Of a stretch of DNA of 64,000 bases, positions 57,636 to 64,000 are shown one piece after another (the first letter of the stretch is position 1; the number at the start of each line of letters is the position of its first letter). The notes beneath the pieces were generated by a model that saw only the letters and a list, made by a program, of their open reading frames with translations, ran no database searches and was not told where the DNA came from. The position numbers and the translations under genes are program-made. The DNA lies in assembly GCF_003263515.1 (NCBI RefSeq), contig NZ_JYDE01000042.1, positions 1 to 64,000 of the forward strand, written 5' to 3'. Origin of the DNA: Rahnella inusitata (lineage in GTDB: Bacteria; Pseudomonadota; Gammaproteobacteria; Enterobacterales; Enterobacteriaceae).

Positions 57636-59300
57636 ATGTGTTCAATTTTCGGTGTGCTCGATATTAAAACTGACTCCGTCGAGCTGCGCAAAAAAGCGCT
57701 GGAACTTTCGCGCCTGATGCGCCACCGCGGACCAGACTGGTCCGGCGTATTTGCCAGCGATAAAGCGATTTTGTCGCACGAACGTCTGTCGATTGTCGAC
57801 GTCAACAACGGCGCACAGCCGCTGTACAACGCAGCACACACCCACGTTCTGGCCGTTAACGGCGAAATCTACAACCACCAGGCACTGCGCGCTGAATTGG
57901 GCGACAAGTACGAATTCCAGACCGCGTCTGACTGCGAAGTCATCCTGGCGCTGTATCAGGAAAAAGGTCACGACTTCCTCGATGAACTGCAAGGCATGTT
58001 CGCCTTCATTCTGTATGACACGGAAAAAGATGCATACCTGATTGGCCGTGACCACCTGGGCATCATCCCGCTTTACATGGGTTACGACGAACACGGCAAC
58101 ATGTATGTGGCTTCTGAAATGAAAGCGCTGGTGCCGGTTTGCCGCACCATCAAAGAATTCCCGGCAGGCAGCTATCTGTGGAGTCAGGACGGCGAAATCC
58201 GCGAATATTACCATCGCGACTGGTTCGATTATGACAACGTCAAAGACAATGTCACGGATGCCAAAGCGCTGAAAGACGCGCTGGAAGAGTCCGTAAAAAG
58301 CCACCTGATGTCCGACGTGCCTTACGGTGTACTGCTCTCCGGTGGTCTGGATTCCTCGGTGATTTCTGCGATCACCAAGAAATTTGCCGGTCGCCGCATT
58401 GAAGATAAAGATCAAAGCGAAGCCTGGTGGCCGCAGCTGCACTCCTTTGCCGTCGGTCTGGAAGGTTCTCCGGATTTGCGCGCTGCACAGGAAGTCGCCA
58501 CGCATTTGGGCACCGTGCACCATGAAATTCATTTCACCGTGCAGGAAGGTCTGGATGCTATCCGCGATGTTATCTATCACATCGAAACGTATGACGTGAC
58601 CACTATTCGTGCCTCAACGCCGATGTATCTGATGTCACGTAAAATTAAAGCAATGGGCATCAAAATGGTGTTGTCCGGCGAAGGTGCCGATGAAGTGCTG
58701 GGCGGTTACCTGTACTTCCATAAAGCGCCAAACGCCAAAGAATTCCATGAAGAAACCGTGCGTAAACTGCTGGCTCTGCATATGTATGACTGCGCGCGCG
58801 CTAACAAAGCGATGTCTGCATGGGGTGTGGAAGCACGCGTACCGTTCCTGGATAAAAAATTCCTCGACGTGGCTATGCGCCTGAACCCGAAAGACAAAAT
58901 GTGTGGCAACGGCAAGATGGAAAAACATATCCTGCGTGAATGTTTCGAGTCTTATTTACCGCACAGCGTCGCATGGCGTCAGAAAGAACAATTCTCCGAC
59001 GGCGTGGGCTACAGCTGGATTGATACGTTAAAAGAAGTGGCCTCTCAGCAGATCACCGATCAACAGCTTGAAACGGCGCATTTCCGTTTCCCGTACAACA
59101 CGCCAACGTCCAAAGAAGGCTACTTATACCGTACGATCTTCGAAGAACTGTTCCCGGTACCCAGCGCCGCAGAATGCGTCCCTGGCGGTCCTTCAGTGGC
59201 CTGTTCTTCGGCGAAAGCGATTGAGTGGGATGAAGCGTTCAAAAACATGGACGACCCTTCTGGCCGTGCAGTCGGCGTTCATCAGTCCGCCTATAAATAA
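57636..59300 (+). CDS. asnB: Asparagine synthetase B, glutamine-hydrolysing
   Basis: 554 residues, the E. coli length. After Met removal Cys2 (MCSIFGVLDI) is the glutaminase nucleophile; the N-terminal class II amidotransferase domain runs to about 205 (LSHERLSIVD, VNGEIYNHQ), then the synthetase domain with the PP-loop LLSGGLDSSVISA. It makes asparagine from aspartate with ATP and glutamine. Confidence 0.98.
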   Translation: MCSIFGVLDIKTDSVELRKKALELSRLMRHRGPDWSGVFASDKAILSHERLSIVDVNNGAQPLYNAAHTHVLAVNGEIYNHQALRAELGDKYEFQTASDCEVILALYQEKGHDFLDELQGMFAFILYDTEKDAYLIGRDHLGIIPLYMGYDEHGNMYVASEMKALVPVCRTIKEFPAGSYLWSQDGEIREYYHRDWFDYDNVKDNVTDAKALKDALEESVKSHLMSDVPYGVLLSGGLDSSVISAITKKFAGRRIEDKDQSEAWWPQLHSFAVGLEGSPDLRAAQEVATHLGTVHHEIHFTVQEGLDAIRDVIYHIETYDVTTIRASTPMYLMSRKIKAMGIKMVLSGEGADEVLGGYLYFHKAPNAKEFHEETVRKLLALHMYDCARANKAMSAWGVEARVPFLDKKFLDVAMRLNPKDKMCGNGKMEKHILRECFESYLPHSVAWRQKEQFSDGVGYSWIDTLKEVASQQITDQQLETAHFRFPYNTPTSKEGYLYRTIFEELFPVPSAAECVPGGPSVACSSAKAIEWDEAFKNMDDPSGRAVGVHQSAYK

Positions 59301-59329
59301 CCGATTGTCGGGTTAATCTCCTCCTTATA

Positions 59330-59357
59330 AATGGGCCTCTTGCGGCCCATTTTTTTA
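59330..59357 (+). terminator. Intrinsic terminator of asnB
   Basis: AATGGGCC / GGCCCATT stem, loop TCTTGC, followed by TTTTTT; 30 bases past the asnB stop. Confidence 0.92.
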
Positions 59358-59460
59358 TGGGTAAAGGCAGTAAAAATAATGTCTTTTGCCCAATTAATCA
59401 CCAGAGTGGTCATAACCCAGACAAATGGACGCTATCAGGGCTTTTTCTCCAAAAAAGGTG

Positions 59461-59498
59461 TTGACGCAAAACGGTCATATACGCATAATGCGCCCCGC
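59461..59498 (+). promoter_or_regulatory. tRNA operon promoter with GC-rich discriminator
   Basis: TTGACG (59461-59466), 17 bases, CATAAT (59484-59489), then GCGCCCCGC. The GC-rich discriminator is the usual sign of ppGpp (stringent) control of stable RNA promoters. Transcription would start near 59496, about 33 bases before the first tRNA. Confidence 0.82.
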
Positions 59499-59528
59499 AA
59501 CGCCGATGAAGGTAGCGCGAAAAAAGAT

Positions 59529-59605
59529 GGCTACGTAGCTCAGTTGGTTAGAGCACATCACTCATAATGATGGGGTCACAGGTTCGAATCCCGTCGTAGC
59601 CACCA
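59529..59605 (+). tRNA. tRNA-Met (CAT), elongator
   Basis: 77 bases with encoded CCA, identical by eye to E. coli metT/metU. Acceptor arms GGCTACG / CGTAGCC; anticodon CAT in loop CTCATAA. Not the initiator, which starts CGCGGGG. First gene of the cluster. Confidence 0.97.
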
Positions 59606-59612
59606 TCTTTTT

Positions 59613-59697
59613 GCGGGAGTGGCGAAATTGGTAGACGCACTAGATTTAGGTTCTAGCGCCGCAAGGTGTGCGAGTTCAAGTCTCGCCTCCCGCACCA
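59613..59697 (+). tRNA. tRNA-Leu (TAG)
   Basis: 85 bases with a long variable arm (GCCGCAAGGTGTGC) and encoded CCA; anticodon TAG at 59647-59649. Corresponds to E. coli leuW in the same cluster, with a compensated base-pair change in the anticodon stem. Confidence 0.97.
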
Positions 59698-59720
59698 TTT
59701 CCAGACATCGGCAGCACAGT

Positions 59721-59795
59721 TGGGGTATCGCCAAGCGGTAAGGCACTGGTTTTTGATACCAGCATTCCCTGGTTCGAATCCAGGTACCCCAGCCA
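59721..59795 (+). tRNA. tRNA-Gln (TTG)
   Basis: 75 bases, acceptor TGGGGTA / TACCCCA then GCCA; anticodon TTG at 59753-59755. Corresponds to E. coli glnU/glnW. Confidence 0.97.
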
Positions 59796-59886
59796 TACTT
59801 CTCTCTTTTAATTGGTAAGCACTTGAAATTTATTATTAAGTTAGTTAAATTAGTGCTTGAAGTTTTGAAGTAAATCAGTAAAATTT

Positions 59887-59963
59887 GGCTACGTAGCTCA
59901 GCTGGTTAGAGCACATCACTCATAATGATGGGGTCACAGGTTCAAATCCCGTCGTAGCCACCA
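59887..59963 (+). tRNA. tRNA-Met (CAT), second elongator copy
   Basis: 77 bases; differs from the copy at 59529 at a D-loop base (GCTGG for GTTGG) and a T-loop base (TTCAAAT for TTCGAAT). Anticodon CAT. Confidence 0.97.
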
Positions 59964-60015
59964 TTTTACAACTACGCGTTTTAAGCAGGTTGTAGAAAGA
60001 AGTAAGAAACACCAT

Positions 60016-60090
60016 TGGGGTGTCGCCAAGCGGTAAGGCTCTGGTTTCTGATACCAGCATACCCAGGTTCGAATCCTGGCACCCCAGCCA
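60016..60090 (+). tRNA. tRNA-Gln (CTG)
   Basis: 75 bases, acceptor TGGGGTG / CACCCCA then GCCA; anticodon CTG at 60048-60050. Corresponds to E. coli glnV/glnX. Last tRNA, followed by a terminator seven bases on. Confidence 0.97.
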
Positions 60091-60096
60091 CATTAG

Positions 60097-60123
60097 AAAG
60101 GCCCGAATTTATTCGGGCCTTTT
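60097..60123 (+). terminator. Intrinsic terminator of the tRNA operon
   Basis: 11-bp stem AAAGGCCCGAA / TTCGGGCCTTT with TTTA loop and trailing T residues. Confidence 0.92.
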
Positions 60124-60150
60124 GCTTTTCTGCGATTTAAAGACAGATTC

Positions 60151-60186
60151 AAAAAGGCTGATCGTTTTTCAACGTCAGCCTTTTTT
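60151..60186. terminator. Bidirectional terminator between tRNA operon and ubiF
   Basis: AAAAAGGCTGA (60151-60161) / TCAGCCTTTTT (60175-60185); inner CGTT/AACG extends the stem. T tracts appear on both strands; on the minus strand it lies three bases past the ubiF stop. Confidence 0.88.
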
Positions 60187-60188
60187 CA

Positions 60189-61373
60189 TTAAATCCCAAG
60201 TGCGTATTTCAGTGCTCTGGTTTTCAAACCTCCAGCGCGCTCAGCAGTCATCAGTGCCAGATTACGCAACACTTTTACCGGTGCTAAATCATTGCTGAAA
60301 GCGGTATAAAACAAGTCCATCCCGCTTTGCATCATCAAATTATCCAGACGGCGCTGGCGCTGATAGCGCAGCAACACGCGCTCGCTGCTCCACGCTTCAC
60401 CGCTTTCACGCGCTTTTTCCAGCACCGACAGCAACGCTTCGACATCGCGATAACCGAGATTTACGCCCTGTCCGGCCAGCGGATTAATGGTGTGTGCTGC
60501 ATCCCCCACCAGCGCCAGTCCCGGTAAAACATAACGCTGCGCATGACGGCGAACCAGTGGGAAAGCGCCCGAGGACAATGCCGTGACCTTCCCAAGTCGT
60601 GCCGGGAATGCCTGCATGACTTCGGTGGTCAACTGTTTCATGTTCAGCGTTTGCAGATATCGGATACGCTGCGGACTGTCGTACCAGACCAGCGATGCCT
60701 GATGGCCAAACAGCGGCAGAAATGCACGCGGGCCTGAAGGGAAAAATTGCTGCCAGGTGACATCCTGATCCGGAGTTTCGGTTTCAACGTTAATCAGCAT
60801 ACAGTTCTGGCGGTATTGCCAGCCATCCACGCCGATCCCTGCCAGCTGGCGCACCAGCGAATTCGCACCATCGGCGGCAACCACCAGCTGCGTGTGCAGC
60901 AGTTCACCCGTCGTTAGCTGAAGCGACCAGGTTTTGTCGTCATGCTGTAAAAGATGGCGCAGTTTGGCCGGACAAAAGCGGGTCAGATTTGAGAAGCCAT
61001 CAAATTGTTGCCACAGCGCACGCTGAAGAACACGGTTCTCGACCATGAATCCCAATTCAGGCAGCCCGAGTGATTGCGCATCAAACTTTACTTCGGAGCC
61101 ATCGACCTCCCAGGTTTCAAGCCGGCGATATGGCACAGAGCGCATTTGCTCGACTGAAGGCCATGCACCCAGTTTCTTAAGGAAACGCACCGACGCGCAG
61201 CCAATAGCAGAAATTCTTAAATCAGCGGGCGCTGACGGGTCAAAGACGGCAGGCTCTTCATTTTCGATTAATGCCACCTGAAGCCCCTGCTGCGCAAGGC
61301 CCAGAGCCGCAGCGGCGCCCACCATGCCACCGCCGACGATCACTGCATCAAATAACTTCTCAGAATTATTCAT
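60189..61373 (-). CDS. ubiF: UbiF, 3-demethoxyubiquinol 3-hydroxylase
   Basis: 394 residues (391 in E. coli), UbiH/COQ6 family FAD monooxygenase. N-terminal FAD fold VIVGGGMVGAAAALGLAQQG, middle motif VVAADGANSLVRQLAGI, and second FAD motif LVGDAAHTINPLAGQGVNLG. It makes the last aerobic ring hydroxylation of ubiquinone. It lies between the tRNAs and miaB as in E. coli, divergent from miaB. Confidence 0.97.
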   Translation of the reverse strand: MNNSEKLFDAVIVGGGMVGAAAALGLAQQGLQVALIENEEPAVFDPSAPADLRISAIGCASVRFLKKLGAWPSVEQMRSVPYRRLETWEVDGSEVKFDAQSLGLPELGFMVENRVLQRALWQQFDGFSNLTRFCPAKLRHLLQHDDKTWSLQLTTGELLHTQLVVAADGANSLVRQLAGIGVDGWQYRQNCMLINVETETPDQDVTWQQFFPSGPRAFLPLFGHQASLVWYDSPQRIRYLQTLNMKQLTTEVMQAFPARLGKVTALSSGAFPLVRRHAQRYVLPGLALVGDAAHTINPLAGQGVNLGYRDVEALLSVLEKARESGEAWSSERVLLRYQRQRRLDNLMMQSGMDLFYTAFSNDLAPVKVLRNLALMTAERAGGLKTRALKYALGI

Positions 61374-61565
61374 TTTATTCCGGCTTTTTATTCAGTTCAT
61401 TAAACAAAGTGTACCGGATTTTTGAGTCAGCATCAGGACCTAAGCTGCTTTCCTGCGCTGGTCACCACCGGAGTGAGGGTTTACAATAGTGCTTCTGAAT
61501 TGCGCTCTGCGCTGCGGCATTGCCAAACACCCGTATTTTCCTTTGTTTTGAGTACTGACACGCTG

Positions 61566-62990
61566 ATGACTAAAAAACTGCACATAAAAACCTGGGGCTG
61601 CCAGATGAATGAATATGATTCATCTAAAATGGCTGACCTTCTCGAAAGCACCCACGGTTACCAGCTCACAGATAATGCCGAAGAGGCTGATATCCTTCTG
61701 CTGAATACCTGTTCAATCAGGGAAAAAGCACAGGAGAAAGTTTTCAGCCTGCTGGGACACTGGAAGTTACTCAAAAAGAAAAACCCGGACGTGATTATTG
61801 GCGTAGGCGGCTGCGTGGCATCGCAGGAAGGCGAATTACTGCGCAAACGTGCGCCGTGCGTAGATATCGTCTTTGGTCCGCAAACCTTGCACCGCCTGCC
61901 GGAAATGGTGAACCACGTGCGCGGCACGCATAGCCCGGTGGTAGACATCAGCTTTCCGGAAATTGAAAAATTCGACCGTCTGCCGGAACCTCGCGCCGAT
62001 GGTCCGACAGCGTTCGTCTCGATCATGGAAGGCTGCAATAAGTATTGCAGCTTCTGCGTAGTGCCCTACACCCGTGGCGAAGAAGTCAGCCGCCCGTGTG
62101 ATGACGTTCTGTTTGAAGTCGCTCAGCTGGCGGCACAGGGCGTGCGTGAGGTAAACCTGCTCGGCCAGAATGTGAACGCCTATCGCGGCGAAGCCTTTGA
62201 AGGGGGCATTTGCACATTTGCTGAGTTGCTGCGTCTGGTGGCCACGATTGACGGCATTGACCGCATCCGCTTCACCACCAGCCACCCGGTTGAATTTACT
62301 GACGATATTATCGAAGTCTATAAAGACACACCTGAAGTGGTCAGCTTCCTGCACCTGCCTATTCAAAGCGGTTCGGATCGTATTTTAACGATGATGAAGC
62401 GTCCGCATACGGTGCTGGAATACAAATCGACTATTCGCAAATTACGCGCCGCGCGTCCTGATATCCATTTCAGCTCTGACTTCATCATCGGTTTCCCCGG
62501 CGAAACCAACGACGATTTCGAACGCACGATGGACTTGATTGCACAGGTGAATTACGACGTCAGTTTCAGTTTCATCTATTCCCCACGTCCGGGCACACCG
62601 GCGGCGGATATGGTGGATGACGTCGGAATGGATGAGAAGAAACAGCGTCTGGCGCTGTTACAGGAGCGGATCACGCAACAAGTGATGCGTTTTAGCCGCG
62701 CCACGCTGGGCACCGTTCAGCGCATTCTTGTCGAAGGCACCTCGCGAAAAGATATTATGGAACTGACCGGCCGCACCGAGTGTAACCGCGTGGTCAATTT
62801 CGAAGGCACGCCGGACATGATTGGCAAATTTGTCGATGTGGAAATCGTCGATGTCTATACCAACTCATTGCGTGGCGTGGTGGTGCGTACCGAAGAGCAA
62901 ATGGCGCTGCGCCTGCATGAGTCTCCGCAGTCAGTCATCGCCCGCACCCGTAAAGAGAATGAATTAGGCGTTGGAATGTATCAACCCTGA
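61566..62990 (+). CDS. miaB: MiaB, tRNA-2-methylthio-N6-isopentenyladenosine synthase
   Basis: 474 residues, the E. coli length, from ATG 61566 ([19 protein letters not shown]); the ORF stays open to 61422, but those 48 residues are not conserved. N-terminal UPF0004 domain with three Cys for the second cluster ([17 protein letters not shown]), radical-SAM motif CNKYCSFC, then a TRAM domain near the C-terminus. It adds the methylthio group to A37 of tRNAs. Confidence 0.97.
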   Translation: MTKKLHIKTWGCQMNEYDSSKMADLLESTHGYQLTDNAEEADILLLNTCSIREKAQEKVFSLLGHWKLLKKKNPDVIIGVGGCVASQEGELLRKRAPCVDIVFGPQTLHRLPEMVNHVRGTHSPVVDISFPEIEKFDRLPEPRADGPTAFVSIMEGCNKYCSFCVVPYTRGEEVSRPCDDVLFEVAQLAAQGVREVNLLGQNVNAYRGEAFEGGICTFAELLRLVATIDGIDRIRFTTSHPVEFTDDIIEVYKDTPEVVSFLHLPIQSGSDRILTMMKRPHTVLEYKSTIRKLRAARPDIHFSSDFIIGFPGETNDDFERTMDLIAQVNYDVSFSFIYSPRPGTPAADMVDDVGMDEKKQRLALLQERITQQVMRFSRATLGTVQRILVEGTSRKDIMELTGRTECNRVVNFEGTPDMIGKFVDVEIVDVYTNSLRGVVVRTEEQMALRLHESPQSVIARTRKENELGVGMYQP

Positions 62991-63020
62991 GCCATCACGA
63001 CGATGTATGGCAGCACATTC

Positions 63021-63046
63021 ACAGGGCGCTTCGGCGTCCTGTTTCT
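63021..63046 (+). terminator. Candidate terminator of miaB
   Basis: ACAGGGCGC / GCGTCCTGT stem with one G-U pair and TTCG loop, then TTTCT; 31 bases after miaB. Moderate strength. Confidence 0.65.
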
Positions 63047-63252
63047 ATTGAGAATTTGTGCAGTGCTAAGTCCTTCAGGGTTTAATTTTCCGAGAAAGGC
63101 CGCATATCCGGATGAAGGTGCCTGCAACTGTCACCGCAGCGCAGCATATTTTGCCAAGGGCATGTATTATTAACTCAGGTATGGTGAACGGCTGAAAGCA
63201 GTGTGCAGCCGGGTAACATCGCAACAGGTCCAGAGTGGCCCAGAGGAATAGT

Positions 63253-64000
63253 TTGAACGTTGTAACACAAGAGATTTTACTGGAGCCCGAAGACAATCAG
63301 CGCCTGCTGAGCCTGTGCGGGCCGTTTGATGACAACATCAAACAACTGGAACGCCGGTTGGGCGTTGAAATCAACCGTCGTGATAACGCATTTAAACTGG
63401 TCGGCAAAAGTCTGGCCGTCGCCGCTGCCGCCGACATCCTGCGTGACTTATACGTAGACACTGCGCCGGTGCGCGGTGAGACGCAGGACATCAATCCCGA
63501 AAAAATCCATCTGGCGATTAAAGAAAGCCGGGTGCTGGAACAAACTGCTGAAAGCGTACCGGATTACGGTAAATCGGTCATCATCAAGACCAAACGTGGC
63601 ATGGTTAAGCCGCGCACGCCAAATCAGGCGCAGTACATCGCCAATATTTTCGATCATGACATCACTTTCGGCATTGGGCCTGCGGGTACGGGTAAAACCT
63701 ATCTGGCGGTAGCCGCTGCCGTAGATGCACTGGAACGTCAGGAAGTACGTCGTATTCTGCTGACCCGCCCTGCGGTGGAAGCCGGTGAAAAACTCGGCTT
63801 CCTGCCGGGCGATCTCAGCCAGAAAGTAGACCCGTATCTCCGCCCGCTCTATGACGCCCTGTTCGAAATGCTTGGCTTCGAGAAGGTAGAAAAGCTGATT
63901 GAGCGCAACGTAATTGAAGTCGCACCGCTGGCCTACATGCGCGGGCGAACGCTCAATGACGCTTTTATCATTCTTGATGAAAGCCAGAACACCTCTATCG
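63253..64000 (+). CDS. ybeZ: YbeZ (PhoH-like ATPase), partial
   Basis: 249 codons of about 350 lie in the window; the 3' end is outside. TTG start at 63253 with GAGGA upstream gives MNVVTQEILLEPEDNQRLLSL, matching E. coli YbeZ. Walker A is GPAGTGKTYLA and Walker B lies in DAFIILDESQN. YbeZ belongs to the PhoH family and works with the rRNA endonuclease YbeY, encoded next in E. coli, in ribosome maturation and heat resistance. I found no clear heat-shock promoter in the 262-base gap after miaB. Confidence 0.97.
   Translation, partial: MNVVTQEILLEPEDNQRLLSLCGPFDDNIKQLERRLGVEINRRDNAFKLVGKSLAVAAAADILRDLYVDTAPVRGETQDINPEKIHLAIKESRVLEQTAESVPDYGKSVIIKTKRGMVKPRTPNQAQYIANIFDHDITFGIGPAGTGKTYLAVAAAVDALERQEVRRILLTRPAVEAGEKLGFLPGDLSQKVDPYLRPLYDALFEMLGFEKVEKLIERNVIEVAPLAYMRGRTLNDAFIILDESQNTSI

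Noticed and set aside
61422-61565. 48-residue N-terminal extension of miaB
   Set aside because: Not conserved; the start at 61566 gives exactly the E. coli length.

Overview
The window is chromosomal DNA of an enteric gammaproteobacterium (order Enterobacterales). Nearly every protein matches the length and motifs of an Escherichia coli counterpart, and the gene order is that of the E. coli 16-17 minute region (tol-pal, cyd, suc-sdh-gltA, pxp-nei, phr, kdp, pgm-seqA, fldA-fur, chiPQ, glnS, nag, asnB, tRNAs, miaB). The differences from E. coli (no mng genes between sucD and cydA, pcp in the pxp operon, a chemoreceptor between ybfE and fldA, a short tRNA cluster) suggest Yersiniaceae such as Rahnella, Ewingella or Serratia. 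That genus guess is from memory of gene order and was not computed.

Layout. 1-2,210: the Tol operon on the minus strand (ybgC-tolQ-tolR-tolA, with tolA cut by the window edge). 2,291-5,488: cytochrome bd oxidase cydABX-ybgE. 6,122-16,098: the sdhCDAB-sucABCD TCA-cycle operon with a possible sRNA in its 3' UTR, divergent from gltA (16,856). 18,213-19,658: an extra secreted DUF1996 protein. 19,810-23,622: pxpB-pxpC-pxpA-pcp-nei, a 5-oxoproline salvage operon. 23,861-25,300: an MFS exporter with an acidic tail. 25,417-29,595: ybgA-phr-(periplasmic cyclic-nucleotide phosphodiesterase)-ybgI. 29,778-38,241: ybfA and the potassium system kdpFABC-kdpDE. 38,231-38,962: a His-rich PadR repressor with its own strong operator. 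39,135-42,915: seqA-pgm divergent from ybfF, ybfE. 42,995-46,376: chemoreceptor, fldA, fur. 46,679-57,287: chitin and GlcNAc uptake and catabolism (chiPQ, nagE, nagBACD) with glnS between. 57,636-59,300: asnB. 59,461-60,090: five tRNA genes with a stringent-type promoter. 60,189-64,000: ubiF, miaB, ybeZ (cut by the edge).

How it fits together. Electrons from succinate dehydrogenase reach cytochrome bd through quinol, for which UbiF makes a precursor. Pcp releases 5-oxoproline from peptides and PxpABC opens it to glutamate. ChiP/ChiQ admit chitin oligosaccharides; NagE imports and phosphorylates GlcNAc; NagA and NagB convert it to fructose-6-phosphate; NagC represses the set, and NagC-like boxes are visible before nagE and chiP. 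KdpDE senses potassium limitation and drives kdpFABC.

Most of the window is conserved housekeeping. I see no phage, IS element, CRISPR array or toxin-antitoxin pair. The less ordinary parts are the DUF1996/DNRLRE secreted protein, the PadR gene with a perfect 15-bp-arm palindrome, the class II phosphodiesterase, the inserted chemoreceptor with a FliA-type promoter, several unassigned palindromes in divergent promoters, and two intergenic repeat elements.
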